The translations under genes and the position numbers were made by a program. A DNA stretch of 41,159 bases from a virus, in IMG/VR virus record IMGVR_UViG_3300044629_000313, positions 1 to 41,159 of that record; one strand, given 5' to 3'. Positions 32,008 to 39,220 of the stretch are shown here, piece after piece. The notes beneath the pieces are model-generated. The model saw only the letters and a list, made by a program, of their open reading frames with translations. It was not told where the DNA came from and did not search any database. The first letter of the stretch is position 1; the number at the start of each line of letters is the position of its first letter.

Positions 32008-32151
32008 GGGGCGCGAAGCGCCCCGCAGAGTCCTGAGCGAAGCGAAGGACGGATCGGAATAATCCCTCCCCTGTCGCCGGCTCACCCCAGGCGCCGCGAG
32101 TGGAGCGAAGCGGAGCCGCAGGCGAAGCGCAGCGGAGCGCAGCGAGCGGCG
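32008..32151. repeat. GCGAAGC mini-hairpin cluster
   Basis: GCGAAGC occurs at 32013-32019, 32037-32043, 32105-32111 and 32122-32128. The first is the tip of a 7-bp stem with a GAA loop (32008-32024). The second is nested in GTCCT/AGGAC (32030-32034, 32046-32050). The last two lie inside a longer dyad CGCCGC/GCGGCG (32092-32097, 32146-32151). d(GCGAAGC) is known to fold into an unusually stable mini-hairpin, described in the phiX174/G4 origin region. Confidence 0.7.
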
Positions 32152-32175
32152 TCCTGACTGAATTCGTTCGCAGAC

Positions 32176-32204
32176 TTGCAGATTTCAATACGTGCGCGTA
32201 TAGT
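32176..32204 (+). promoter_or_regulatory. Sigma70 promoter of the 209-aa accessory gene
   Basis: TTGCAG (32176-32181), a 17-nt spacer and TATAGT (32199-32204) on the plus strand. Spacing is ideal. Transcription would start near 32211, 25 nt before the ATG, with an AAGGA ribosome site between. Confidence 0.8.
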
Positions 32205-32235
32205 GCCCGTGAACCCTCCACACGAAAGGACCCAC

Positions 32236-32865
32236 ATGAAGTGGTATCTGATGGCGTTCACGCGAGAAGTGCCTGAATACCTGCACGTTCACGTTCCAGG
32301 CATCCACGAATGGCTGCTTTCACAGTACGACCATTCGCTCCATGGGCACAAGATGGGCATCGACACGGCCGTGTTTGAAACGCTTGCCGAGCAGTGGTGG
32401 GCGCAGGAGTACGGCAAGTTCGGCAGCAGACAGCCTTTGCGACTCGAAGGCGGTTCATCATCCAGGATTCACGCCGGCTTCGTCAACATGCTGGAAATGG
32501 ACATGTCGATCATTCCCGAGCACAGGATGACCGAGATCAGCGCATCGCCTGGCAACAACGTGCTTGTGTGCAAGATGTGGCAACCACCGGAAGGCGCAAG
32601 CGAAGAAGGGCGCTGGCGAACGATCCACGCGATGTTGCAGTGCAACAATTTCAGCGAAGTCGATGGCAAATACATTGATTTCTACGCTGATTCCCGCGAA
32701 AAAATGCAAACACAGAATGAGATTCGCGCCAAGATGGATATTGACCAGACCCACCGCTTTTACGACGAGCTGAGAACCTACGTCCGGCGCGAGCACGGAC
32801 AGAAGATGCCGCCAGCGCATCGCGATGGATTTGAAGCCCCAACAGGCAAGAAGAAGAAGGCCTGA
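32236..32865 (+). CDS. Accessory protein with its own promoter (moron-like)
   Basis: This 209-aa protein begins MKWYLMAFTREVPEYLHVHV. Codon use is visibly less GC-rich than in the flanking genes, and a clear promoter and ribosome site precede it, the pattern of a recently gained, independently expressed gene. Segments: His-rich N-terminus (VPGIHEWLLSQYDHSLHGHK), WWAQEYGKFGSRQPL, EMDMSIIPEHRMTEI, a helical C-terminal third (REKMQTQNEIRAKMDIDQTH) and a Lys-rich tail (GKKKKA). No known domain; no TM or signal peptide. Confidence 0.72.
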   Translation: MKWYLMAFTREVPEYLHVHVPGIHEWLLSQYDHSLHGHKMGIDTAVFETLAEQWWAQEYGKFGSRQPLRLEGGSSSRIHAGFVNMLEMDMSIIPEHRMTEISASPGNNVLVCKMWQPPEGASEEGRWRTIHAMLQCNNFSEVDGKYIDFYADSREKMQTQNEIRAKMDIDQTHRFYDELRTYVRREHGQKMPPAHRDGFEAPTGKKKKA

Positions 32866-32925
32866 AGAAATCATCGTTTCCCACGCGCACGCGAAACGAA
32901 ACGAACGCTTTGTAGCATCGCCCGC

Positions 32926-33216
32926 ATGGCGGGAAAGCGAAAGCCACGGCACAACCCCGTACTCTTGGCCCAGTTCGGGGACTGCTTGCTGGGCATCATG
33001 TACCCCCGCCCCGACGAGGAGAACTGCATACCCGTCGCCGTATACAGCGCCGAGATGATCGCAGCCCGCCTGCGCGACAACGAGAACATGACGATGGCCG
33101 AGGCGCGCTGCTTCGTCACCGACCGCATCGAGCAGAACTACCTCGGGCCCGGCACCCCCAGGATCATCTGGCCGGCGACCGAGGAGGATTTCGGTGAAGT
33201 CATCACCTCGCAGTGA
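32926..33216 (+). CDS. Small protein of unknown function
   Basis: This 96-aa protein has a basic start (MAGKRKPRHNPVLLAQFGDC), a beta segment (CLLGIMYPRPDEENCIPVAV), a helix (SAEMIAARLRDNENMTMAEA) and an acidic end (ATEEDFGEVITSQ). No good ribosome site is seen; a TAGCAT box lies 10 nt upstream, so it may start near the 5' end of an mRNA. It is separated from the preceding gene by 60 nt containing the repeat CGAAACGAAACG (32892-32903). Not recognised. Confidence 0.6.
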   Translation: MAGKRKPRHNPVLLAQFGDCLLGIMYPRPDEENCIPVAVYSAEMIAARLRDNENMTMAEARCFVTDRIEQNYLGPGTPRIIWPATEEDFGEVITSQ

Positions 33217-33222
33217 TATACT
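33214..33222 (+). promoter_or_regulatory. Extended -10 promoter before the HTH gene
   Basis: TGATATACT contains TATACT with the TGn extension of extended -10 promoters. It overlaps the end of the previous gene. The predicted start of transcription falls at about the ATG at 33230, which would give a leaderless mRNA. No -35 box is evident. Confidence 0.5.
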
Positions 33223-33229
33223 GCGGGCA

Positions 33230-33472
33230 ATGAATATCGGCTCGTATGAGGACGTGAAGGCCGCGATCACGCATGGCCTCACCTCCGCAGGAACCACGCG
33301 AAGCGCACTCGCACGCCGACTCGAGGCCCAGGGCGCCCTACGAGCGCACACCGTGCAGTGCCTCCTGTCCACGGCCCCCGTAATCGGCCGTAGACGCCCC
33401 ACGTTCGATTCCGTACTCAAGATCGCCCACGCAGCCGGGTTTGAGCTCCGGCTCGTCCTGAAGGATTCCTGA
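33230..33472 (+). CDS. XRE-like HTH regulator candidate
   Basis: This 80-aa protein resembles short Cro/XRE-type proteins: SALARRLEAQGALRAHTVQC (helix-turn-helix region, about 24-43) and the C-terminal PTFDSVLKIAHAAGFELRLV helix-strand, a pattern common to HigA/XRE-like proteins. The spacing between helices is longer than usual. It has no clear ribosome site but an extended -10 immediately upstream. It may regulate the phage switch between early and late expression; target sites are not known. Confidence 0.6.
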   Translation: MNIGSYEDVKAAITHGLTSAGTTRSALARRLEAQGALRAHTVQCLLSTAPVIGRRRPTFDSVLKIAHAAGFELRLVLKDS

Positions 33473-33621
33473 TGCCCAGCAAGTCACCCTCGCAGCGCCG
33501 TCTGATGGCCGCCGCCGCGCACTCAGCAGCATTCGCCCGCAAGGTCGGCATCCCCATGAAGGTCGCCAAGAAGTTCAACCGCGCCGACGTCCGCGCAAAG
33601 GGCAAGCGGAAGAAGCGGTGA
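33472..33621 (+). CDS. 49-aa basic phage protein (MPSKSPSQRRLMAAAAH type)
   Basis: This short protein has the well-known phage pattern MPSKSxxQxRLMAAAAHxxxFA, then KVGIPMKVAKKFNRAD and a Lys/Arg-rich tail. It occurs near terminase or head genes in very many tailed phages; function unknown. It starts on the last base of the preceding stop (TGATG) and overlaps the next gene by GTGA. Confidence 0.82.
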   Translation: MPSKSPSQRRLMAAAAHSAAFARKVGIPMKVAKKFNRADVRAKGKRKKR

Positions 33622-33908
33622 CCGCCCTCGTCGCCTACGACGACAACGGTCGCCGAGTCGGGCAGAGCCATCACAATGCCACGATCAAAGACGAAACCGT
33701 CACCCTCATCCGCGAGCTCCACGAAGACCGTGGATGGGGCTATCGTCGCATCGCCAAGCACCTCGCCCTCCGCTGGCAGACGGTCGCGAAGATCGCCCGC
33801 TACCAGCGCCGCAGCGCAGTCCCCTCCTCCTGGCGGCGACCTCGTCGTGCGGCGGAAGGTCGGGCGACCGCTGGGAACAACGATCCCCGTCCCGCAGGAC
33901 AAGGCTGA
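33618..33908 (+). CDS. Small HTH protein next to terminase
   Basis: This 96-aa protein starts at GTG 33618. Residues 20-65 form a Hin/IS-type helix-turn-helix: DETVTLIRELHEDRGWGYRR then IAKHLALRWQTVAKIARYQR. Such proteins lie just before terminase genes in related phages and may bind DNA for packaging or regulation. The C-terminal 30 residues (SWRRPRRAAEGRATAGNND) are low in structure and lie in the overlap with the terminase small subunit frame, so this part may be constrained by the other frame. Confidence 0.65.
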   Translation: MTALVAYDDNGRRVGQSHHNATIKDETVTLIRELHEDRGWGYRRIAKHLALRWQTVAKIARYQRRSAVPSSWRRPRRAAEGRATAGNNDPRPAGQG

Positions 33909-34257
33909 CTCCCTCGTCAAGTGGATCTCCGAAGGCCGGCCCCTGCGCGAATGGTGCAGGATCGACGGAAACCCGCACTTCACGGCGGTTTACGACTGGA
34001 TGGACAAGGACCCGGATTTCGCCCTACGCATCGCACGCGCACGCGAAGATGGGCACGACATCATCGCCGACCAGTGCATGGCGCTGTCTGACATCCAGCC
34101 GCTTGACCAGGTCGAGGTGGCGTGGCGCCGGCTCCAGGTCGATACCCGCCTGAAGCTCCTCGCCAAGTGGAACCCGAAGAAGTACGGCGACCGCCAGCAC
34201 CTTGACCATGGCGGGAACATCGTCCTGAACGTCATCACTGGCGTCCCGGATGCCTGA
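33847..34257 (+). CDS. terS: Terminase small subunit
   Basis: The recognisable protein runs from GRPLGTTIPVPQDKADSLVK through GRPLREWCRIDGNPHFTAVY (HTH-type DNA-binding part), DWMDKDPDFALRIARAREDG, and the conserved end VEVAWRRLQVDTRLKLLAKW then NPKKYGDRQ. It recognises phage DNA and feeds it to the large subunit. I chose GTG 33847 (136 aa); an in-frame ATG at 33676 would add an unnatural Ser/Arg-rich stretch that is the shadow of the HTH gene. No strong ribosome site is seen, so the exact start is uncertain. It overlaps terL by 8 nt. Confidence 0.78.
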   Translation: MRRKVGRPLGTTIPVPQDKADSLVKWISEGRPLREWCRIDGNPHFTAVYDWMDKDPDFALRIARAREDGHDIIADQCMALSDIQPLDQVEVAWRRLQVDTRLKLLAKWNPKKYGDRQHLDHGGNIVLNVITGVPDA

Positions 34258-35575
34258 GACGATCCGGCTCGGATACGAGCCCAGGGCGTGGCAGCGCAAG
34301 TGCCACCTCGAGCGCCGCCGCTTCACCGTGCTCGCCCTGCACCGACGCGCCGGGAAGACCGAGCTGGCGCTCATGGAACTCATGCACCGGGCGGTCAAGT
34401 TCACCGACGAACTGGGGTTCTTCGTATACGTCGCCCCGTTCCTGAAGCAGGCGAAGGCCATTGCCTGGGCGCGCCTGAAGCAGAAGCTCGACCCGTTCAT
34501 CCGCTCGGCCGCCGTCGAGATCAACGAGGCCGACCTGGCCGTCACGTTCAAGCACAATAAGGCCACGATCCGCCTGTTCGGCGGCGACAACCCTGACGCC
34601 CTCCGCGGCGTTCGACTCGACGGCTGCGTCATCGACGAGGTCGCGCAGATCAAGCCAGAGGTCTGGAACGACATCCTCCAGCCGGCCCTCTCCGACCGCA
34701 AGGGATGGGCCATGTTCATCGGCACCCCCGCCGGGATCAACCTGTTCAGCGAGCTGTTCTACCGGGCTGGCTCCTTGCCCGACTGGTATGCGGCGAGGTA
34801 CACGGTCCACGACACGGACGCGCTCGACGCCGAGGAGGTCGCCCGCCTCCAGCGCGACATGCCCGAGCAGGCGTTCGCACGCGAGTACCTCTGCGACTTC
34901 AGCGCCGCCGGCGATGACCAGCTCATCAGCCTGTCCGAGGCAGACGCCGCCGCCAGCCGCCGCTACCCGGACGGGGATGTCCTCGAGTTCCCGCTGGTGA
35001 TCGGCGTCGACCCGGCCCGGTTCGGGGATGACCGCAGCGTCATCGTCCTGCGCCAGGGACTGCGGATGGAAGACCCGGTCATCCGGCAGGGGATCGACAA
35101 CATGAACCTCGCGGCCATCGTCGCCAGCCTCATCGAGGACCGCGACCCGGACGCCGTGTTCATCGACGCAGGCGCCGGCTCAGGCGTCATCGACCGCCTG
35201 CGCCAGCTCGGCTACGAGGTCACCGAGGTGCCCTTCGGCGGCAAGGCCACGTTCCCCAACCTGTTCGTGAACAAGCGCACCGAGATGTGGTGGGCCGTCA
35301 AGGAATGGCTCGAGAACGGCGGCAGCATCCCGCAGGACACCACCCTGAAGCAGGAACTGTCCACCCCGATGTACTGGTACGACGCGGTCGGCAAGCGCGT
35401 CCTCGAGTCGAAGGATGACATCAAGAAGCGCCTCCAGGGCGGCGGCAGCCCGGACATCGCCGACGCCCTCGCGCTCACCTTCGCCTACCCGGTCGCCAAG
35501 ATGCTGCCTCGCGAGGTGCGCGAGCGGCTCGACCCGAAGCCCAAGGAGTACGACCCGTACTCCGAGATGCGGTGA
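34250..35575 (+). CDS. terL: Terminase large subunit
   Basis: This 441-aa packaging motor has an ATPase domain with Walker A HRRAGKT (31-37), Walker B CVIDE (126-130) and a coupling IGTPAG motif (158-162), and a C-terminal RNase H-like nuclease with acidic residues in GVDPARFGDD (Asp254), VFIDAGAG (Asp306) and SPDIADALALTF (Asp402/405). It packages DNA into proheads and cuts it. The length is typical for podophages of this type. The 8-nt overlap with terS is normal. Its TGA stop contains the first base of the AGTACCCGTAA motif. Confidence 0.93.
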   Translation: MPETIRLGYEPRAWQRKCHLERRRFTVLALHRRAGKTELALMELMHRAVKFTDELGFFVYVAPFLKQAKAIAWARLKQKLDPFIRSAAVEINEADLAVTFKHNKATIRLFGGDNPDALRGVRLDGCVIDEVAQIKPEVWNDILQPALSDRKGWAMFIGTPAGINLFSELFYRAGSLPDWYAARYTVHDTDALDAEEVARLQRDMPEQAFAREYLCDFSAAGDDQLISLSEADAAASRRYPDGDVLEFPLVIGVDPARFGDDRSVIVLRQGLRMEDPVIRQGIDNMNLAAIVASLIEDRDPDAVFIDAGAGSGVIDRLRQLGYEVTEVPFGGKATFPNLFVNKRTEMWWAVKEWLENGGSIPQDTTLKQELSTPMYWYDAVGKRVLESKDDIKKRLQGGGSPDIADALALTFAYPVAKMLPREVRERLDPKPKEYDPYSEMR

Positions 35576-35607
35576 GTACCCGTAACCGATGATGGGAGGA
35601 ATACAGT
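35575..35607 (+). promoter_or_regulatory. AGTACCCGTAA motif, copy 2, before GNAT gene
   Basis: AGTACCCGTAACCG begins on the last base of the terL stop. TACAGT (35602-35607) lies at the same distance as TACATT in copy 3. Since TACAGT ends only 1 nt before the ATG at 35609, a simple -10 reading does not suit this copy, which argues for another role or a different promoter geometry. Confidence 0.5.
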
Positions 35608-35608
35608 C

Positions 35609-36058
35609 ATGCCCGTAAGGCTCGCGACTGCGGACGATCTCGACGTGATCGCCGCGATGGGACAACGGTTCTTCGCAGGCACCCGCTATGCAGCAGCACT
35701 TTCGCCAAGCCACGAGGACATGCGAGCCGCCATCGGCGCTGTCTTCGAGCATGGTCGTGTGTGGGTGGCGGAAGTTGACGGCGTTCCTCGCGGCTTCCTG
35801 GCAGCGATTCTCCAGCCCGTCTGGTTCAGCCCCGGCGCCCGCGTCGCACTCGAAACCTCGTGGTGGATGGACGAAGATGTCCGAGGACGAGTTGAAGGCG
35901 TGCGGATGCTGGCAGAATTCGAGCGTTGGGCCAAGGAAGAAGGCGCGAAAGCCATCTGCATGTCGGACATCGTCCTCGAAGGGGAAAGCGCGGCGGAGCG
36001 CATCCTGACGAGGCTCGGGTACAGGATCACCGAACGGACGTTCACGAAAGGACTGTGA
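35609..36058 (+). CDS. GNAT-family acetyltransferase
   Basis: This 149-aa protein has GNAT features: an N-terminal strand-helix (VRLATADDLDVIAAMGQRFF), a central sheet (VWVAEVDGVPRGFLAAILQP), the region ahead of the acetyl-CoA loop (DEDVRGRVEGVRMLAEFERW) and a C-terminal strand with RLGYRITERTFTKG. The classic Q/RxxGxG/A loop is weak here, so catalytic ability is not certain. Similar acetyltransferases between terminase and portal genes are common in podophages, where they may modify host or virion proteins. GGGAGG site upstream; TGATG overlap with the next gene. Confidence 0.8.
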   Translation: MPVRLATADDLDVIAAMGQRFFAGTRYAAALSPSHEDMRAAIGAVFEHGRVWVAEVDGVPRGFLAAILQPVWFSPGARVALETSWWMDEDVRGRVEGVRMLAEFERWAKEEGAKAICMSDIVLEGESAAERILTRLGYRITERTFTKGL

Positions 36059-36546
36059 TGGAAGGACACTCGCTGCGACGCCACCGCGACCTCGCCGCCC
36101 GCCACGAGCGGCGGTTCATCATCTCGGCCATCGGCTCGCTCCTCGGCACCATCGGCGCGGGCCTCGGTGCCGGCGCAGCAGCCGCCGGCTTGGGCGGCGC
36201 GGCAGGCGGATCGGCGCTCGCGACCGGGCTCGCGGCCGCTGGCGCGGCAGCGGCAGCAGCAGGCACGGGCTACGGCATCGCGGCGGGCGAGAGCGGCAAG
36301 AAGGCGCAGGCGCAGGCAATGAAGGAGCAGCGCACCGCGCAGGAAGCCACCGCTGCACAGGCACGCAGCCAGCAGCGTCAGTCGCAGCAGGCGATGGCAG
36401 CGGCCACCCGCGCACAGCCCGACGTCGCAGGCATCATGCAGCAGGCGGGCGCCGAGGGCGGCCCCACCACCACCATGCTCACCGGGCCGATGGGCGTCAA
36501 CCCGCAAGACCTCCAGCTGGGGCGCCAGACGCTCCTCGGAGGCTGA
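36058..36546 (+). CDS. Hydrophobic Gly/Ala-rich protein upstream of portal
   Basis: This 162-aa protein begins MEGHSLRRHRDLAARHERRF. Residues 20-75 are a long Gly/Ala hydrophobic run (SAIGSLLGTIGAGLGAGAAA and onward) that could insert in membranes, followed by a Gln/Ala helix (about 80-125, QAQAMKEQRTAQEATAAQAR). This arrangement is like the membrane-active ejection proteins of podophages, so it may be an extra internal virion protein. It starts in a TGATG overlap with the GNAT gene and its stop touches the portal start. Confidence 0.65.
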   Translation: MEGHSLRRHRDLAARHERRFIISAIGSLLGTIGAGLGAGAAAAGLGGAAGGSALATGLAAAGAAAAAAGTGYGIAAGESGKKAQAQAMKEQRTAQEATAAQARSQQRQSQQAMAAATRAQPDVAGIMQQAGAEGGPTTTMLTGPMGVNPQDLQLGRQTLLGG

Positions 36547-38265
36547 GTGAGCCAGTACGTCGGCGACGGCCAGAGCTACGAGGATGCGCCCACGCGGGAC
36601 AAGCTGTTCACCCGCTGGGGCCAGCTCAAGTCAGAGCGTGCGTCCTGGTACGCGCACTGGCAGGAACTCACGTCCTACATCCTGCCGCGCAACGGCCGCT
36701 ACTTCCGCCAGGACCGGGACAAGGGCTGGCGCCGCCACAACAACATCTACGACAACACCGGGACGCGGGCGCTCCGCACGCTCGGCGCCGGCATGATGTC
36801 GGGCGCCACGAGCCCGGCCCGCCAGTGGTTCCGGCTCGCCACGCCCGACCCTGAACTGAACTCCTTCGACCCGGTCAAGCTGTGGCTCGATGACGTCACT
36901 AAGCGCATGCAGCGCGTGTTCCAGAAGTCGAACACCTACCGCTCGCTGCACATGATGTACGAGGAGCTCGGCACCTTCGGCACCGCAGCGTCCATCGTGC
37001 TCCCGGACTACGAGCAGGTCATCCACCACTACCCGCTCACCTGCGGCGAGTACTGCATCTCGACCGACGCGAAGGGCCGGGTCTGCACGCTTTACCGCGA
37101 GTTTGACATGACGGTGTCGCAGATCGTCAAGGAGTTCGGCCTCGAGAACTGCTCCGTCACCGTGCGGAACATGTATTCGAACGGCACCCTCGACCAGTGG
37201 GTGCCCGTGATCCACGCCATCGAGCCGCGTGCAGACCGCGACATGGGAAAGCGCGACTCGCGCAACATGCCCTACGGGTCGTGGTACTTCGAGGTCGGCG
37301 GCGAGGACGGGAAGTTCCTGCGCGAGAGCGGGTTCATGCAGTTCCCGGCGCTCGTCCCCCGCTGGGCCGTGGTCGGCGGCGACATCTACGGCCACAGCCC
37401 GGGCATGGAGGCGCTCGGCGACGTCAAGCAGCTCCAGCACGAGCAGCTCCGCAAGGCGCAGGCCATCGACTACCAGACGAAGCCGCCCCTCCAGGTGCCG
37501 GCGTCGATGAAGAACCGAGACATCGAGATGCTCCCGGGCGGGATCTCCTACTACGACGGCGCGGCCAACAACGGGATCAAGACCGCGTTCGAGGTGAACC
37601 TCAACCTCCAGTACCTCCTGAACGACATCATGGACTGCCGCGAGCGCGTGCGGGGCGCGTTCTACGCGGACCTGTTCCTGATGCTCGCCAACGCCGGCCC
37701 GAACACGCGGATGACCGCAACCGAGGTCGCAGAGCGCCACGAGGAGAAGCTCATCATGCTCGGCCCCGTGCTCGAGCGCCTGCACAACGAGCTGCTCGCC
37801 CCGCTTGTCGACACGACCTTCACCCGCATGGTGCAGGCCGGGATCGTCCCGCCTGCGCCGCAGGAATTGCAGGGAATGGACCTGAACATCGAGTTCGTGT
37901 CCATGCTGGCGCAGGCGCAGCGCGCCATCGGAACGAACGCCGTCGACCGCTTCGTCGGGAACCTCGGCGCCATCGCGCAGATGAAGCCCGACATCCTCGA
38001 CAAGTTCGACCAGGACGAGTGGGCCGACGTGTATGCCGACATGCTCGGCATCGACCCGGCGCTCATCATCGCGGACAAGGACGTCGCGCTCATCCGCCAG
38101 GCGCGGGCGCAGGCGATGGCCGCGAAGGAGCAGGCGGCCGTCATGCAGCAACAGTCGCAGACGGTCAAGAACATGGCGCAGTCGCCGACAGGCGGCGCAA
38201 ACGCCCTCACCGACATCACGAACATGTTCTCGGGGTATGGCTCCCCGAGCCCGGTGGAGCTCTGA
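36547..38265 (+). CDS. Portal (head-to-tail connecting) protein
   Basis: This 572-aa protein belongs to the Head-tail_con family: LKSERASWYAHWQELTSYIL then RNGRYF, ARQWFRLATPDPELN, and the wing and stem with YGHSPGMEALGDVKQLQHEQ, ending in a Gln-rich crown helix (MAAKEQAAVMQQQSQTVKNM). Twelve copies form the DNA channel at one capsid vertex. Start is GTG, directly after the preceding TGA and without gap. Length is typical. It is followed within 1 nt by a virion-protein gene. Confidence 0.93.
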   Translation: MSQYVGDGQSYEDAPTRDKLFTRWGQLKSERASWYAHWQELTSYILPRNGRYFRQDRDKGWRRHNNIYDNTGTRALRTLGAGMMSGATSPARQWFRLATPDPELNSFDPVKLWLDDVTKRMQRVFQKSNTYRSLHMMYEELGTFGTAASIVLPDYEQVIHHYPLTCGEYCISTDAKGRVCTLYREFDMTVSQIVKEFGLENCSVTVRNMYSNGTLDQWVPVIHAIEPRADRDMGKRDSRNMPYGSWYFEVGGEDGKFLRESGFMQFPALVPRWAVVGGDIYGHSPGMEALGDVKQLQHEQLRKAQAIDYQTKPPLQVPASMKNRDIEMLPGGISYYDGAANNGIKTAFEVNLNLQYLLNDIMDCRERVRGAFYADLFLMLANAGPNTRMTATEVAERHEEKLIMLGPVLERLHNELLAPLVDTTFTRMVQAGIVPPAPQELQGMDLNIEFVSMLAQAQRAIGTNAVDRFVGNLGAIAQMKPDILDKFDQDEWADVYADMLGIDPALIIADKDVALIRQARAQAMAAKEQAAVMQQQSQTVKNMAQSPTGGANALTDITNMFSGYGSPSPVEL

Positions 38266-38266
38266 C

Positions 38267-38842
38267 GTGGGATTCCTGAAGCAGGGATTCCCGTGGATCT
38301 ACGACAACGCATCGGGCGACATCGTCGGCGTCAAGGATCCTGACGGCAGCGAGACGTACTTCTCGAGGGCGCCGTACATCGGGTCGTTCTACGACGTCTC
38401 GAACCAGCCGGCGTCCGCCAACACCGAGACGCTGATGGAGTGCGACAGCGTCGACATCTCACGCGGCGTCGTGATGGTCGACAACACGAAGATCACCGCC
38501 GGACGCACGGCGACATACAACATCGCCTTCAGCGCCCAGTTCGTGAATTCAAGCAACGACGAGCGCGAGATCAGCATCTGGCTCGCCAAGCAGGGCGCCG
38601 CACTCGCCAACTCCAACACGATGGTCACCATCCTCAAGAAGCACGCCGGAGGCAATTCGTTCCTCGTCGCGGCGTGGAACTTCTTCGTCGACCTCGATCA
38701 GGGCCAGTACGCGCAGATCTACTGGTCGGTCAACGGGACCGGGGTGTCGATGGCCTACACCGGGACGCAGTCCACGCCGACCCGGCCGGCAACGCCGTCC
38801 CTGATCATCACCGTGAACGAGGTCGATGGTCAGTACCCGTAA
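38267..38842 (+). CDS. Predicted beta-sandwich virion protein downstream of portal
   Basis: This 191-aa protein starts at GTG 38267 (GGAG site, 1 nt after the portal stop) and not at longer in-frame starts inside the portal gene. After a short N-terminal part (FLKQGFPWIYDNASGDIVGV) comes a TNF/C1q-like jelly-roll pattern: TYNIAFSAQFVNSSNDEREI, SIWLAKQGAALANSNTMVTI, AWNFFVDLDQGQYAQIYWSV. Such domains occur in head-fibre or decoration proteins of phages. It ends with QYP, whose codons are part of the AGTACCCGTAA motif. Confidence 0.72.
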   Translation: MGFLKQGFPWIYDNASGDIVGVKDPDGSETYFSRAPYIGSFYDVSNQPASANTETLMECDSVDISRGVVMVDNTKITAGRTATYNIAFSAQFVNSSNDEREISIWLAKQGAALANSNTMVTILKKHAGGNSFLVAAWNFFVDLDQGQYAQIYWSVNGTGVSMAYTGTQSTPTRPATPSLIITVNEVDGQYP

Positions 38843-38864
38843 ACGACCAACGCGGGACTACATT
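38832..38864 (+). promoter_or_regulatory. AGTACCCGTAA motif, copy 3, before Bbp19/scaffold/capsid genes
   Basis: AGTACCCGTAAACG spans the TAA stop of the preceding gene; TACATT (38859-38864) lies 27 nt after the first A, as in copy 2. If TACATT is a -10 box, transcription of the capsid genes would start at about the ATG at 38870. Confidence 0.5.
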
Positions 38865-38869
38865 CGCCG

Positions 38870-39220
38870 ATGAGCACGAATTACGACCCCCTCGACCTGC
38901 GCGGGCAGGAACGCGACCGAGCCGACAAGGAGCTCAGGGAGCGCCTGGACAGGCAGAACGAGGAGGCCGACGTGAAGTGGCTCATGTCGCAGAAGCGCGG
39001 CAGGCGCATGGCCTGGCGCATTCTCGACCACGCGGGCGTGTTCCGATCTACCTTCGCGGCCAACGCCATGCAGATGGCATTCGCGGAAGGGAACCGGAAC
39101 GGCGGGTTGAGGCTCCTCGGCCTCATCCACTCCGCGTGCCCCGAGCAGTACCACGTGATGATGAAGGAACACCAGGATGACGGAACCAACGATGATGGAA
39201 ACAGCCGCGGCAATCACTGA
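38870..39220 (+). CDS. Bbp19-like phage protein
   Basis: This 116-aa protein matches the Bbp19 family (named from BPP-1) that lies between portal and scaffold genes: charged N-terminal coiled part (RERDADKELRERL-like), then the conserved core RRMAWRILDHAGVFRSTFAA, NAMQMAFAEGNRNGGLRLLG, LIHSACPEQYHVMMKE. Function is unknown, with a role in head assembly suspected from position. It overlaps the scaffold gene by 44 nt. Confidence 0.83.
   Translation: MSTNYDPLDLRGQERDRADKELRERLDRQNEEADVKWLMSQKRGRRMAWRILDHAGVFRSTFAANAMQMAFAEGNRNGGLRLLGLIHSACPEQYHVMMKEHQDDGTNDDGNSRGNH

Larger units (their letters stand above)
31711..32235. other. Non-coding stretch with hairpins and GCGAAGC repeats
   Basis: No convincing gene. 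Contents: promoter of the 50-aa gene, a hairpin GTGGCCCCC/GGGGTCAC near 31947-31967, perfect GAA-loop hairpins and GAGCGAAGCGGAGC-type repeats (32008-32156), and the promoter of the next gene (32176-32204). Open frames here (for example minus strand 31826-32221) have Arg/Ser/Ala-rich, repeat-derived translations and no ribosome site. Confidence 0.65.

Noticed and set aside
31826-32221. Minus-strand open frame across the GCGAAGC repeats
   Set aside because: Its residues follow the repeats and hairpins, there is no ribosome site, and the late-gene promoter lies within it.
31257-32235. tRNA genes or CRISPR array in the gene-free hub
   Set aside because: No cloverleaf with T-loop GTTCRA and anticodon arm, and no regularly spaced identical repeats with spacers.
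38846-38855. Fourth AACGC-loop hairpin (CC-AACGC-GG)
   Set aside because: Only two base pairs in the stem and on a different strand context; not counted as a copy of the early-strand element.
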